A stretch of DNA of 64,000 nt from assembly GCA_950097015.1 (NCBI GenBank), contig CATNEN010000029.1:7541501-7605500 (forward strand). The letters run 5' to 3'. A program made the translations under genes and the position numbers. The first letter of the stretch is position 1. Each line of letters starts with the position of its first letter. Of this stretch, positions 22,176 to 35,165 are shown piece after piece. This DNA comes from Macrostomum hystrix (lineage: Eukaryota > Platyhelminthes > Macrostomidae). Below the pieces are notes generated by a model. That model was not told where the DNA came from, did no database searches, and was given only the letters and a program-made list of their open reading frames with translations.

Positions 22176-23336
22176 TCTCTCTTCCTCAGTTCTACGGTTA
22201 TTAATTTGCATTGCATTGGCAATGGGAATACGACTACAGAAGTCACGACTACAAAACAGCGCCATCGATTTCAGCCAGAATCATGCAACCGACAATGAAA
22301 ATGACAGGCCAAGGAATGCAAAAACATGATTCGAATAGTAGTATCAAACGATGTCAAAATTTCTGCTTTGTAGATCGGGTCGACCGAATGATAATGAAAG
22401 ACCATTTATTTGTCTCAGCAAACGGGATGCGATACTGAGACCGACAGCGTTTCTGTCAACGTCGAGTTCGGAAGGCCGAAATAGAAGGCATGCAGTTGAA
22501 AAGCATTATGCAAATAGCAGCATTCAGAAATCTGTCCAAAAACAGGTGCCATATTTGGTAACTGTGGATCTTGAATTACAGAGATTTTTAGTCTAACAAA
22601 ATTTAAGATTTCCTATTTAGCTAGAAATCGGTTTAAACATGACGGGTTGTAAAATTTCGTTTATTTTTTGTCTAGATTCCAGTGCGCAAGTAAGTAAAGT
22701 GCGCCGCGTAGGAAGACCGTATAGGAATTGACGACCAGCAACTTCCACTCTGGGAAAATACACAAGACACCCGGTCGAGAGGCCAGTCAGCCCTCTTATT
22801 TCGTAGGTGAGACGCGGGGCGGGGGGTGTGTGTTGGTGAATGAATTGAGATACCGTGTTCGCTAGAATGGGTTCCATGCAACATGGGAGGCCCGGTCGCA
22901 GAAGACGCTTTTAAAAACAACCCAGAAGCTGCATGCTTCATGTCACGTCGCATTCCTATGATCCGTTTCCTGGGAAGTGTCTAGAAGTTTTTGCTGCTGC
23001 TTCAACTGTGGGGGCAGGCGTCACATACCTTCCTGAATGCTTATTTTCATTCCGTCAAAAACGTAAAATAGAATTAGACTTTTCTAGTTTCCGTGTTATT
23101 AAACTAGAAGTGAAGGGGCAGAGAAGAGACGGGAGAGTACAGGCAATGTTAAGATCGAATGAAATATGCTCGCAGCTTTCTGATTGGCTGCCCAGCTCAG
23201 TTGGGCTACTGGGGAGTGAGGGATTGCTAGTAAAAAGCCGACACAAATTGGAAGACTCTCGACGCCACGAATCAGTCCCGAATTCCAGTTCCTGGTTGCC
23301 TGCTCACAGAAATCTTCTTCGTTAAAGCCAGCCAGC
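22176..23336. other. region upstream of the GPCR
   Basis: A 130-codon plus-strand frame ending at 23325, 11 nt before the GPCR ATG, has no recognisable domain and is more likely 5' UTR or promoter DNA. One more ctgattggct occurs near 23180. Confidence 0.4.
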
Positions 23337-24659
23337 ATGTTTGAAGGCACCTTCCTTCACTGGCGCTACCCGCTGCATAGCAACGTGTGCGAGGTGATGC
23401 TGTACAAACTAAACCTCAGCCGCAGCCACCTGCAGCAGCGGCAGCAGCCGCGCTACCTGGATAGTTCATGCAATCAGAAAGACATTCGCATGTCCAGTAT
23501 CTTCTTGCCGGTGAGTTTGATCGGCCTGAGCCTCAGCTTGTTCAGCGCCGCGGTATTCATTCGCCAGCGTCAGCGGACGTCCTTCCGCACCAGCCTCATT
23601 GCCTTGTCCGCGACAATCAGCTGCTACATGCTCTTCTCCTCCTTGGACTTCATCAATGTGCTCTCAGGAGCCTGCCTGTACTGGCGCGAGCCTCGACGCC
23701 ACGCTCAAGTATTCCTAGGCGCCATCATCTGCCTGTTTGTTGACACAATGATCTGTCTGCGCAATTGGTGCAATGTCCTCATGACGGCCCAGCGTACAGA
23801 GGCTTTGCTCTTTCCCCTGCGAGTACGGAAGCTGCTAAAAAAGCGCAACTTCTGTCTTTGCCTGCTGCTGCTGCTGCTCATCTGCCTTCCATTGTCTCTG
23901 GTTCGCTCCATTGCTGAGGTCTTTGTAGTGTGCGCCGATGACTCAACCGGCGAGGTCTACGGAATCGTTGGCTACCCACTCTCGGAAGAAGAGGACAAAA
24001 ATAATCCTCACCTGGAGGGAAGAAAGCGCCACTTTCACTTTCTGCTAAACGAGGAGAGCTGGTTCAATCACTACGAGACTTACGCCTTCTTTACTGTGCA
24101 AACAGTGGCGCCTGTGCTACTCGTGATCGCCTTCTCGCTCACAATGTCCGTGGCCATGCTGCGCCGCTGCAGCAGCGGCAGCGCGCAGCACCCACAAGCT
24201 GTCGCTGCCTCCACCATCGCCGGCAACAGGCAGAGCAAGAGAAACAAAATTCGCGCCAGCCGCACCGTGCTCTGCCTTGCCGCCATCTTCACCGCCCTGC
24301 AGATGCCCAACTTCCTGTTCCCGCTGGTGCTGACGGGCACATCCATGCCTGAAGAATCCGCAGCTGGCAAGATCTTTCAATTCGTGGCCGAGCTGTGCCT
24401 CCTACTGGACTCCATCCTCAACATCTTCGTCTATGCCTACTTCGTGCCCGACCTCCGGCTCTGCTGCGCCCGCATCTGGTGCCGACTCGCCGGCGGTGCT
24501 GGCGGCACCCATGAACAAGCCAGCACCAGGCGACGCGATGACCATCGTGGAACTAGCGCCGCCACGTCGGAGGTCAGGAGTCCGCTACAGATCTGCCGCT
24601 CAGCCGAAGGAACTTCAACGGTGGCTGCAGCGGCGCTAGACGACGAAGAAGAAGAATGA
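23337..24659 (+). CDS. orphan rhodopsin-class G protein-coupled receptor, intronless
   Basis: Seven-transmembrane receptor of 440 residues in one exon, ATG at 23337. Predicted helices: TM1 54-76, TM2 85-108, TM3 127-150, TM4 172-194, TM5 250-275, TM6 306-332, TM7 346-369. An N-glycosylation motif (NLS, residue 26) sits in the extracellular tail, and C113 and C199 could form the loop disulfide. TM3 has the NW...LM pattern common in protostome peptide receptors, but DRY is replaced by QRT and NPxxY by NIFVY, so activation features are unusual. The third intracellular loop and the C-tail are basic; the tail ends in acidic DDEEEE. Ligand unknown; a peptide ligand is inferred only from resemblance. 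A polyA signal AATAAA occurs at 24981-24986, about 320 nt after the stop. Confidence 0.8.
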   Translation: MFEGTFLHWRYPLHSNVCEVMLYKLNLSRSHLQQRQQPRYLDSSCNQKDIRMSSIFLPVSLIGLSLSLFSAAVFIRQRQRTSFRTSLIALSATISCYMLFSSLDFINVLSGACLYWREPRRHAQVFLGAIICLFVDTMICLRNWCNVLMTAQRTEALLFPLRVRKLLKKRNFCLCLLLLLLICLPLSLVRSIAEVFVVCADDSTGEVYGIVGYPLSEEEDKNNPHLEGRKRHFHFLLNEESWFNHYETYAFFTVQTVAPVLLVIAFSLTMSVAMLRRCSSGSAQHPQAVAASTIAGNRQSKRNKIRASRTVLCLAAIFTALQMPNFLFPLVLTGTSMPEESAAGKIFQFVAELCLLLDSILNIFVYAYFVPDLRLCCARIWCRLAGGAGGTHEQASTRRRDDHRGTSAATSEVRSPLQICRSAEGTSTVAAAALDDEEEE

Positions 24660-24980
24660 ACTAAACTTAGCTGAAAAAACTCGCACCGATTCTTGGATAT
24701 TGTTTTGACCGAGGACATTTGCGTTTTTGCTGTATTTTGCCATGCCGTCGATTCAACAGACTTCTTTCTAGCCTGTAATTTTCCGATATCCACTGTTTCG
24801 CATTGAATTAGTAGACTTCTGCGCTGCAATCTTGTTATTCTCCGCAATGACTTCAGCTGTAATTCTGCAGCGCCTCATGTGTAATGCCATTTTAGTGAGC
24901 AAGTTAAGGCTCAGATGCTCAACTTAGCTTTATAAAAGACCATGCAAGGCATAAAATGTACGATTTTTTCTGATTATAAA

Positions 24981-24986
24981 AATAAA
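24981..24986 (+). terminator. candidate polyadenylation signal of the GPCR gene
   Basis: AATAAA in an A-rich context 322 nt past the GPCR stop codon. Confidence 0.45.
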
Positions 24987-24989
24987 AAC

Positions 24990-27784
24990 GATTAAGTAGA
25001 ATGCCCAGATCCATAACTTATAAAATGAAACATCGCTATTGTTTAAAATTTCACTCTGCTATAATCTTCTCGCGATTGTTTCCTGGTTAATTAACCATTG
25101 ACGGTGAATCGCGCAGATCTTCAAATTCGTGAAGCCGAAGGAAAATTGTTCAGACTTTGGTTCAGTCAGATGCGAAACCAGTGTACCTGCTTTGGCTTGG
25201 TATCAACACTTTCAACCCGGTTCAGGCGCATCAGCTTATCTGTCTATGCTATCTCCATTTGCAAAGATAGATATAGCAACGAAATAAAGAAAAAAATGAA
25301 ATGCCGCCCAGAGCTTCTTCGCCTTAAATCCATCCCACTGACCTTGTGGGCTACATTGAAATCCGACTGCCGGCTGTCAAAGACCTGGCCGAAACCCCGG
25401 CACAAACCTTGACGTATCTGTGTCTCTCCTGCAATATGGGCCAGTTAAAATCCAGCAATGTCCAGCCGACCAGCGCTACAGATAATCTGTGGGCTGGATA
25501 GCTGCTGCAATGCCTGTGTTTTTATCGGCCTGGACGGATGGGTATAGTGTCTGCCTGGGCTCTGACTTTGAAGTCTGACATCTTCTGCAGAGCGCTGCGG
25601 CTACGCTGAACACCAGGCCTTTGGGGGGAGGGTGGCATGCCATGCCCTGGCAACTGATGACAAGAAAAAACAAGTTTTTTAGTTTTTTTTACGCCAGCTC
25701 ATCATTTCCTGCCACGACTCTCATAGCCAGCCACGGTTTGATCGAAAAAAACACTCCAGATCGCCAAATTTAATTAGACACTGAGCTGCGGGCAGGCACG
25801 GACACATAATTAATGTCCCTGGATTATTTTTTCTGGACCCCTTGAAAATCATCGCTCAATCAAAATGAATTCCAATGCCTGACTCCAAGTGGGTCTTTTT
25901 CGTTATGCTCGAGCCAACACCAATAACACCAACATTCGATTCCTCACCGAAGGGAATAGCTCCCAGTTGGGAAATGAAATGGCTGATCGGAGACCACCAA
26001 AAACTTCTCTCTTTCCCTTTCATCTCGGTTGGAAGATTAACTCAGCAGATCTTTCTCAGGGAGATTGGCACTCTTGTGGGTAGTTTTTACTTCATAAATC
26101 AAATAGAAAGACCGAAAACTGATTAGTTCCTAGCCAATCACATTTGGAAGCATGACTATTTATTTTGTATAAGGAAAGATTCGATTCGGAAAAGAAAGGG
26201 CTTTCATCGGTCTTATTCAATGCTAGACTATTGTTTCCAGACAGTCTGTGAAAATAATTCATTAATTAGAGTGTCTTTTTGAGACTGAATAATCTAATCA
26301 AATGCAGTATATTTTACAATAGGAGAAAAGTATTTGTGCAAACACGTTTCACTTTCGAAGTATCACAGTTACTTCTGTCTGTTGTGTATTCAACCCGCAG
26401 CTCATCGCAGTAGTAAGAACAGGGTCCACTCTGGCCCAGAGCGCTGATTGGTCGGCGAGGTAGGTGGGGTGGTTGGGCATAGTTGGGGTGTACGAGTGGG
26501 TGGGGTATGACGGTTTGGCGTGCAAGGGAGGGATTGGTTGGGAATGAGGGCGTTGGTAATCCAGGGGTGGGTAATGGTCAGTGGAATATGGGGTCTTGCG
26601 TTGATTGGTGAGGTCGAGTTTTTTGGTCGATTTAAAACTGCGGTTATTGAGGCGGACGTTACTGGGAGGTACGGAAAGTCTGAACTGCTGGGAATCTATC
26701 TCGGTCTGTCGTGTCATCGCTAAAGCGCATTGAATTTTGACAATACTGCTTACATGCATAGGAACATACGATCACAGATAGACTCGACAAATCCTATGGG
26801 AAACCGGTCTAGTTATTTTTTGTTCTTACAAAATTTACGACATACACAAGAGCTACTGGAACATTGTGCTGAATTGGACAGTGTGTCGTTTAACAAATAT
26901 TCTTAGCTGGTTTTCTCTGCTGCTGGTACCTCTTTGAGATCGGCCTCTAAGTAATCAGGCGCAAAAGTCGCGGCAGTGTTTCAAGTCTCTGAGCGCTCTG
27001 ACCTGGTCCGGATGCACGAGTGAATCCGATCAATCAAGCTCGATACGATGATCCGGTGCGACTGTCTTCTCTGCTGTGCTTTTTTCTACTGGCATGAATT
27101 ACGCATTCCAGAGCACCCGACTTCTTGTCCAGGCCAGGCCAGATCATTCGTCATTCAAGTGGTCAAGCAACGGTTAATCATGAAGGAATATCTACCCCAG
27201 GGCTGTCTTAGTTAGCTGCAGATGTTTCTAAATTTGCTTGGGCCACTTCGTAGTCTTCTGTTTATTTCTGGGACAATCGCGATGTTTCAGAAGAATTAGT
27301 TTGTATCTAAAAAACAGTTCTTGGGATGCTGAATGGAATCAGAACGTGCCTTGAAACTCAAGCCAGCATGTAGCCCATTGGTTGGCTGTGTTACTGCCTA
27401 ACTGGGCCACTAAAACTTATTCTAAGAAATCAAACTTAGTTGTATGTAACCCGTTTTGCTCAGATGAATTGTTATTTATGAATATAGTCAAGGCATAAAA
27501 GTAGCATATAAACCATTGTTAAGAAGTCTGATAATGAGGGAAATCTTCAAAGTCGTGTTACTTAGATACACCAATGTTCAGCTTCATTTACAACTTGCTC
27601 ATTGTCACTGCTCAGTAGTTCAGGTACTTCGAGTCACTGAGCCAGTGGCCAATAAATATGCCTTATTGTCTGCTACAGGCTGCTAAAGTGAAAATTAGCT
27701 ACTTTAAAGTCCAGAACGATAGAGGCTGAGCCACATCTCTGTGAGCATTTATTGAGCAAATTTGTGCGTTTGAGATTGATACAA
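24990..27784. other. noncoding DNA, nothing recognised
   Basis: Several short open frames (for example minus 26349-26759, rich in P, T, Y and H) have no recognisable domain. No tandem array was found. Confidence 0.4.
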
Positions 27785-27965
27785 CTTAAAGGTCAGTGGT
27801 TCGACACACTTGGAAGACACCTAACTCTGCACTGCTTCAACTCACCCAGTTATAAAATGGATAACAGCATTAGCTGGGGTAATTAAGGTTGGCGCCCCCA
27901 GTCCATGGACTAAACAGCTGAACGCAGTCTTCAGATGCGCCGCGGAATTGCTGCGGCTGTGCTGT
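27785..27965 (+). mobile_element. tRNA-derived SINE (family S), 5'-degraded copy
   Basis: A degenerate B box (gtggttcgacac) at 27798 is followed by the family S body in plus orientation: actcacccagttataaaatg, agctggggtaattaaggttg, agtccatggact at 27900-27911, and cagatgcgccgcggaattgc. The A box is not recognisable. Confidence 0.7.
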
Positions 27966-29989
27966 CGAAATCAAAAAGCAATAAGGAAGTCAAACAATCA
28001 CTACACCCTCATCATCGTTTTAACATCGGCAGCCAAGGCTGTGAGCTCAAACATCCTGTGTGAGGGCAACTTTCAAATGCAACAACAATTACATTATTCA
28101 TTTGGACTTTTAGCTTAGTCTATGGCAAAATCTGCCCACAAGTTATATGGCGCTACATTGTACTCTGCCTGTACTCTTGTCTTAAAAGAGTACGAGCACA
28201 TCCGAACTGTCGCACTCGTATTGGCACATCCGAACTGTCGAACTGTATTTGTGATATCTAAGAAAAAATAGAAGTATATACTCTGTAGGTAATTTCGTTG
28301 CTTCCTAATCCCAAGGCATCGTAGAGTATATACACTGACTGCATGGCAACGAAAAATATTCTGCAATTTGCGAAATTTCCGACTCGCTTGCTTGCTGCGG
28401 TTCGTCAGTCGCCAATACCGATACGTCAGCAGACCTTAGATGTCCGAATTAGTATTATCAGAATATCACTGCGGGCTGAGTAGCAAACCATCCTGCCCAC
28501 CCTGAGGGACACAAACAGGCTAGGCATAGGAACGAAGCCAATCTCTGTGACCTACGGCTCGTAGCTACGCATTCAACTCGAGTCTCGAACAGGCGGTAAT
28601 CGTGTGTTAGTGGCGGCCGGACATGACAATCATGTCTCTCCCAAACCCTGTCAGAGCAGGCGGCGCAAAACTGCCGTCCGAAACGGGACGCTTCGAGAAC
28701 TATTTTAGTACATTTGGGATAGAAAAAGACGCTAATGAATGCTAATACAGAGTTGCGGAAGCAGGTGAGTCTTAAAAATGCTCTGGTTAGGAGATCAGAT
28801 TTACCCTTGGGATGCGTAAAGGGTGCATTTTCCCGTCATTCTCCTCTGAATAGATGTATGTATATTTGATGTTCTGGCATAAAAATGATTAAGGAAAATG
28901 AGATGACATCAGCTCTCGGGTAATCAGGGAGCTCTCCGCTTGTCGTGTTCTTGTCTCGCGCAGTTTGATTGGAAAGGGAGAGAGAACTGACGAGAGGAAG
29001 AGCACTATGGGAGGGAGAGTGGAGGCCCCAGCTCCCTTATCGATGCTCGCTGAGCGAAAAGCGGTCAGAGAATGCTTCGACTCCACAGAAGCAGCAACGG
29101 CTGCAGCAGCGGAGGCGTAGGTGTCACCTAGCTCAGGGTGCAAAAAACATCTTCAAATTAAAGGGAAGCAAACTTTTTCTTCCACTCGTCTTGTCCGGCC
29201 AAGAGAAAAGAAATCTTCAAAACTCTGAAGCGGACTCAAGTCCGTTCTGGAGCACTTGCTGAACTTGCTGGACTGGACTCCGGATTGCTGAGTCCTAAGT
29301 GGCGCTTGGACCTAGCCTCATCTACTCTTCTGAGGTGAAGATGCTGAGAATGTGTGAGCGGCTTGCAAGTGTGAGGTGGTCGTTCCCTGAGAATCTATAG
29401 TGCTTGGTGATTCTCACAAACTGGAGAGACTAATGATCGAATAGATTTTCAGCACTCACTCCATCTCACTCTCTCTCGTCACTCTTCAGTTTCATTCAGG
29501 CGTGTTTGACCAATTTTAGCACTATTGAGCTCTGTTCGTCTGTGATCAAAACAAGATTAGTCTACCGAGGTGTTTGAATCGATTGTGCAAAACTTTATCT
29601 TCACTTAACTAAGACGCGGTCGTTAAAAATGTTAAACTTTAGGCTACCTTTTGGTATTGTATATAAGATCTTAATTTACATATTCGAAAGTTTCTACTTT
29701 CAGTAGAGCAGTTCGAAATGCACACTCTAATATTTTATCATACAAATTTAAGAAAGGGATTTGTATCGAATGTTTATCCGCAACAAGGACTTCTATATTA
29801 TAGCATCTATTATATAGAAGTCCTTGATCCACAAGCAGACATTTCGACTATAGGATCGGCCATAGACAAAAGTCTGTTCACTGTTTTGAAAGGGGTCTGT
29901 CTGATAAAGAAAAAAATGTTGCTTTAATTGAATTTCCGCAAGCAGAGAACCTCGTCAGAGCCATAGATACTAAAATAACGGTTATTTTC
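27966..29989. other. noncoding DNA with one short hairpin
   Basis: No gene recognised. A 15-bp inverted repeat (29784-29798 with 29812-29826, 13-nt loop) is the only structure seen. Confidence 0.4.
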
Positions 29990-30248
29990 CAGCTACTATT
30001 CTTGATGCGATTCCAGCTATTATTCTTGATGCGATTCCAGCTACTATTCTTGATCCGATTCCAGCTACTATTGTTGATGCGATTCCAGCTACTATTCTTG
30101 ATGCGATTCCAGCTACTATTCTTGATGCGATTCCAGCTATTATTCTTGATGCGATACCAGCTACTATTCTTGATGCGATTCCAGCTATTATTCTTGATGC
30201 GATTCCAGCTACTATTCTTGATGCGATTCCAGCTACTATTCTTGATAT
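29990..30248 (+). repeat. 24-bp minisatellite
   Basis: About 11 copies of a 24-bp unit containing gattccagctactattcttg. Confidence 0.92.
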
Positions 30249-31084
30249 GAATTCTAAATGCCTCATAATTCCAGCTTGTGCTATCCGTTATTCGATTATT
30301 ATATACAGTTGATGATTATGTGGGTCGGAATGATTTTGAATGATATATCATGGTTGGAAATTTCAAGTGTCCTCAATTTGTCTATAACCGAGATTTATCT
30401 TGACAATCAGATACTGAGGTTGAGAAGCTCCAAGGATTGGCTTAGAATATGTATTTTATATATAGTTCCAGATATATTTCCACACACGAAACGGAGACCT
30501 TGTTCCCGGCATTGCGTGTGCAATATGAAGCAACGAGCATGCATAACTATTATTATGAATAGAGGCGACAGAGACAATACGAAACTGTCTATGGTCCACC
30601 AGCCATTGGACCCTGCAATTATGGAGCCCCCATGGCTTCAAGCTCGTCTGACACATTTTTAATAAGAGTTTTCGGGTCACGCAAGCCATAGCAGCCATAC
30701 CAGCTGCTAAGTTTCAATTCTCTATTAGAAGTCTCTTAAAATGAAATTACAATTACAAGCACAAAGCAAGCAACAGTCGTGGATAGATTGGGTACTAAAG
30801 CTGACGATTTCCTGGTGTTTTAAACCGATGCCGGTGTTCTCACAGTGGGATGCTTTTATGCTCAAATATTTCCAGAGAGCACGCATAGAGCTGGACTGGG
30901 CTATGATAGTCAGTCACGCTAATAAATATCTTTCGGTAACTTCTAGACATAATATAGTTTAATAACATGCAAAGGTATGGTTTATCCATTAATTTTGTAT
31001 ATAAAAAATTGTTTGAATTAGTTTAATTTTTCCCTCGATATACTTGCCAACTTTGCACTTGTAAATTAAATTAGTAAGTAAATA
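30249..31084. other. AT-rich noncoding spacer
   Basis: A 134-codon plus-strand frame (30258-30662) has no recognisable domain and is probably chance. Confidence 0.4.
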
Positions 31085-31450
31085 AATAGACGGGGTAGAT
31101 AGGGTAGACAGGGTAGATATGGTAGACAGGGTAGACAGGGTAGACAGGGCAGATATGGTAGACACGGTAGACAGGGTAGACAGGGTAGACAGGGTAGACA
31201 GGGTAGATAGGGGAGACAGGGTAGACAGGGAGGGTAGACAGGGTAGACAGGGTAGATATGGTACACAGGGTAGAATAGATAGGGTAGATAGGGTAGATAG
31301 GGAAGACAGGGTAGATATGGTAGACAGGGTAGACAGAGTAGACAGAGTAGACAGAGTAGATAGCGTAGACAGGGTAGACAGGTTAAGCAGTGTAGACGGG
31401 TACATAGTGTAGTCAGGTAGACAGGTAGATAAGGTAGACAAGTAGGTGAG
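31085..31450 (+). repeat. 9-bp minisatellite
   Basis: About 38 copies of gggtagaca with frequent substitutions (gggtagata, gagtagaca). Confidence 0.92.
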
Positions 31451-31514
31451 AGAGACTAGCAGATAGAGTGGACATAGCATTGGGTAGATGGGTCAGAGAT
31501 GGATGGAGAAGTTT

Positions 31515-32135
31515 TAAAATCTCGGAGCTGTACCAATCTCGGAGCTGTACCTATCTTGGAGCTGTACCAATCTTGGAGCTGTACCAATCGTGGAGCTGTA
31601 CCAATCTCGGAGCTGTACCGATCGCGGAGCTGTACCAATCTCGGAGCTGTACCTATCTTGGAGCTGTACCTATCTTGGAGCTGTACCAATCGCGGAGCTG
31701 TACCGATCGCGGAGCTGTACCAATCTCGGAGCTGTACCTATCTTGGAGCTGTACCAATCTCGGAGCTGTACCTATCTTGGAGCTGTACCAATCGCGGAGC
31801 TGTACCAATCTCGGAGCTGTACCTATCTTGGAGCTGTACCTATCTTGGAGCTGTACCAATCTCGGAGCTGTACCTATCTCGGAGCTGTACCTATCTTGGA
31901 GCTGTACCAATCTCGGAGCTGTACCTATCTCGGAGCTGTACCTATCTTGGAGCTGTACCAATCTCGGAGCTGTACCTATCTCGGAGCTGTACCTATCTTG
32001 GAGCTGTACCTATCTTAGAGCTGTACCAATCTCGGAGCTGTACCTATCTCGGAGCTGTACCTATCTTGGAGCTGTACCTATCTTGGAGCTGTAACAATCT
32101 CGGAGCTGTACCAATCTCGGAGCTGTACCAATCTG
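31515..32135 (+). repeat. 17-bp minisatellite
   Basis: About 36 copies of ctcggagctgtaccaat with two alternating polymorphic sites (tcg/ttg and caat/ctat). All three plus frames are open because the unit has no stop; encoded peptides such as ISELYQSRSCTYLGAV are repeat artefacts. Confidence 0.95.
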
Positions 32136-32854
32136 AGCTGAGTTCCGAATTGATTTTTAACCTCATTCAGACAGTCAAAACCATATTCGAACCGCCAAAG
32201 TCTAGCCTGAATGACTCAAGCCACAATGCGACAGTTTGGGAAGCTAGTCAGTTCAATCCGCACCGAAGTGGAGTCATCTTGCGCGCCAATTAAGTTCTCG
32301 AATTGCGACACCCGCAAGCATCCCCCATACGGAAGATTCAAAGAGCACCCACTGAGTCTAACCTCCACCACCTGTGCGAACCTGAGACTCGAAGGGTGAG
32401 CAAATATACACATTTTCCTCTTTCTGCTCAGCCAAAAAAACTCGAATGACTCACAGAAACGGAGGAGAGTCAAATTAATTGGTTGCCAAAAACACTATTC
32501 GTCATACGAAGCGCCATTCCTATTATTCGCCGGCATGGAAGCCTCCAATTTTATCCGACGGGCATCAGGTGGCGCTGGTTGAGCCGAGCGAACCGATCCT
32601 GTTCATCCGTGCCTCTTTTATTTTAACACCTTTACCTGCATGGAGCGCGTCTGGACCGTTCTCCACTATCTCTTACATTCAAAGCGAAGCACAGTTTCAT
32701 CAATTCTGCTCAATTTCTGTCGTAAAGCTTTAGCCTTTGACGCCATAAAAATAAAATTGCGCAAAACGATTAACCGTTTGTGAGCTCGCGGGACTAGACT
32801 CTGACGACATCTACGAGTAGAAGCAGATTTAAACACAGAATTTACGGGTTTCTG
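32136..32854. other. noncoding spacer
   Basis: Nothing recognised. Confidence 0.4.
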
Positions 32855-33110
32855 TGGTTTTTAACACAGTCGCGTTATAACAGTAGAAGCACCGCGGAAG
32901 CCGCGGAAGTATTTCAAAAGCCCACATTTTTATTTCTTCTGGATCTGCCAAAATATTCAACCAATCGCCGTGAAATTCCGTGCCATGAGCTAGAATTTTC
33001 AACTCTATCAGACGAAACAACTTCCAGAATCACAAAACATCGGCATCGTCGAGATATTCAACGATTCTCGTCGGGGTGACTGGTGACAAGAGACCAAAGT
33101 TTTAAAACAC
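32855..33110 (-). repeat. dispersed repeat family X, copy 4
   Basis: Same block order as 2395-2590: ccaaaatattcaacc, gaatcacaaaacatcggcat and gatattcaacgattctcgtc. It is about three quarters identical by eye. Orientation matches copy 2. Confidence 0.6.
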
Positions 33111-34894
33111 CTTAGACAGCTTACGAGCGGTACCGACCACTCTTAGACTTAGGATCAACCGTAGGATGGGCCATAGACTTAAGAAGCGATCGAGAAACGA
33201 CTTTCTTTGCAAACATACGACCTAGTAAATATAAGATGGACCCTAAGAGACGGGATTTTGCGCTCGTTTCCAGAAAACCTTAAGTCTGGCTTAGGCAACT
33301 TACGTCTATGGTCTTTCCTAAGTTGGTTTCGAGAAACCTCCCCCTTAAAACCAATATACATCTATATATGCAAGGTGTTAGATCGTTCGTTAGACAGGTA
33401 ATTGTCTGACGCGGCTGATCCCCGAGTTACCGTGAGTAGCATTTCCTGTGCCACCAAGCCTCAACTCCCACCCGCCAATCCGAGCAATAAGCGCCATTGA
33501 TTATTGTGTCCCAGGCCTTCCCTAATTTCATTTCGGTCCCCTGTCCCATTCAAAATAATCCATTTGGGCCATTCTGCGGACATACAATACAAGGCAGGCG
33601 ACACGTGCGGCTGATTTAATTTGCAGCGCAGCAGGCTGCACTAATAGAGAAAGCCAACAGCCAATGCCGGATCCGCCCTAAATAATCCTGTTTCGAGTCC
33701 GCGACCCCGAGCCCCGCCAGGCCCATCAGAATCAATCGGGTACCGGCTGCAGTGCCGAAGTTGCTCGAAGGTTGGCGACATATAATAAGCAAATAGGGGA
33801 ATGAATTGGCATGAATTTGTGTCGGCAATTAGAGTGTGTTAACTTTACATACCATGCATAGTCCATTGCTCTGCAGCCACTCCTATGGTTCATATTCTAC
33901 TCGCGCTATAGCTGGACAAAATGTGCAGCCAGTAGCACAGCCGCAGCCAATCTCTACGTAAGGATGCATCGATGTCAAAGAGCGGTTCCGGCCATAGAAT
34001 GCGTACTATGATCGAGGTCAACCACCAACGTTGAGATCGGGTCTTTAATGTTCATTCAGGCCTTATGTTAGCAAAACTTGGTCGAGCTTTTTACCATAGA
34101 CATTGAAACCTAACTGTTATTTTATATTTCAAAACTATAACCCTACTTATAAATTATCTAAAGATCAGATGGAAAAATCACTGTGAAAGATCACGTGAAT
34201 TCCAACGATTTGTACAGTTTTCGAGAAGATTATAAGATTTTTTATAGATATATAGATATTGATTTCCTGACCATTTTTTGCTGCACTAGAACGGAGCAAC
34301 GCAAGCAATCTCAAGAACACGGACCAACTTTTTGTTGCGAATCTTCTGAAACAAAAACAAGTCGCCAGCTCTTCAGACCGTCGAGATATTCAATGGTTCT
34401 GGCCGAAAGTCAGATTTTTCCATAAGCACTCCTATGGTAGTGCTTTCACATTTGTATTTCATACACCCCTATACACGAATTTGCACTGCGCCTCAGTGCG
34501 GCCTTGCCAGGCCTTCAAAATTGGTCAGCATGTCACCCGAATGTGCCTGCATCATCTCCGTCTTCGGTGGTCACCTACCTTTATCGAGACGGACTTGCTG
34601 GACCTTCAAGGGCTACAACAGGTGGAACAAGGCCACAATGGACACCCTGACGCGAATTTCCCTAATTTCACTGATCAAGCCTAAATATTAGGCTGTCAAT
34701 CAATCAGTTCCCACCCAACGCTGTTAGCATTCGAGCGCTGCCAAATTTTTTTTAATGGAAATCCCGCTTGGTATAAAAACAGGCGGCAAAATGGTAGTCC
34801 TACTGTTAAAGTCACTTCAATAATACGAAGTATATTTTTAAGCGTAAACAATAATAATAATTTATAATAATTGACTACACCTGTCCCAATCGGG
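33111..34894. other. noncoding DNA with repeat fragments
   Basis: A family X fragment (cgtcgagatattcaatggtt) lies at 34380-34400, and a fragment of the family S tail (agcacagccgcagcc) near 33935. No genes recognised. Confidence 0.4.
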
Positions 34895-35165
34895 CCAGAT
34901 GTGCAGCCGACAGCACAGCCGCAGCTATTGCGCGGCATATCTGAAGACTGCGTACAGCTGTTCAGTCCATGGACTGGGGGGACGCCACACCCACCTTCAA
35001 TTATCCCAGCTAATGCTGGTACCCATTTAACAGCTGGGTGAACTGTAGCAATGCAGAGTTTAGGGTCTTGCTAAAGGAAACAAATTGTTTCAGTGGAGTC
35101 GAGAATCGAACCCCTACCTTTAAGTCGTGAGTCCGACGCCCTAACCACTAGTCTACAACCTCTTC
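34895..35165 (-). mobile_element. tRNA-derived SINE (family S), copy 2
   Basis: Minus-strand head 35165-35095 has an A box (tagactagtggttaggg) and B box (ggggttcgattc). The body matches 2095-2352 throughout, including agtccatggact at 34964-34975 and gacgccacacccacc. Best-preserved pair in the window. Confidence 0.8.

Noticed and set aside
22933-23325. Separate 130-codon gene just upstream of the GPCR
   Set aside because: No recognisable domain and it ends 11 nt before the receptor start; 5' UTR or promoter is simpler.
25098-26759. Several 60-140 codon frames
   Set aside because: Composition random or low complexity, no motifs, no splice context.
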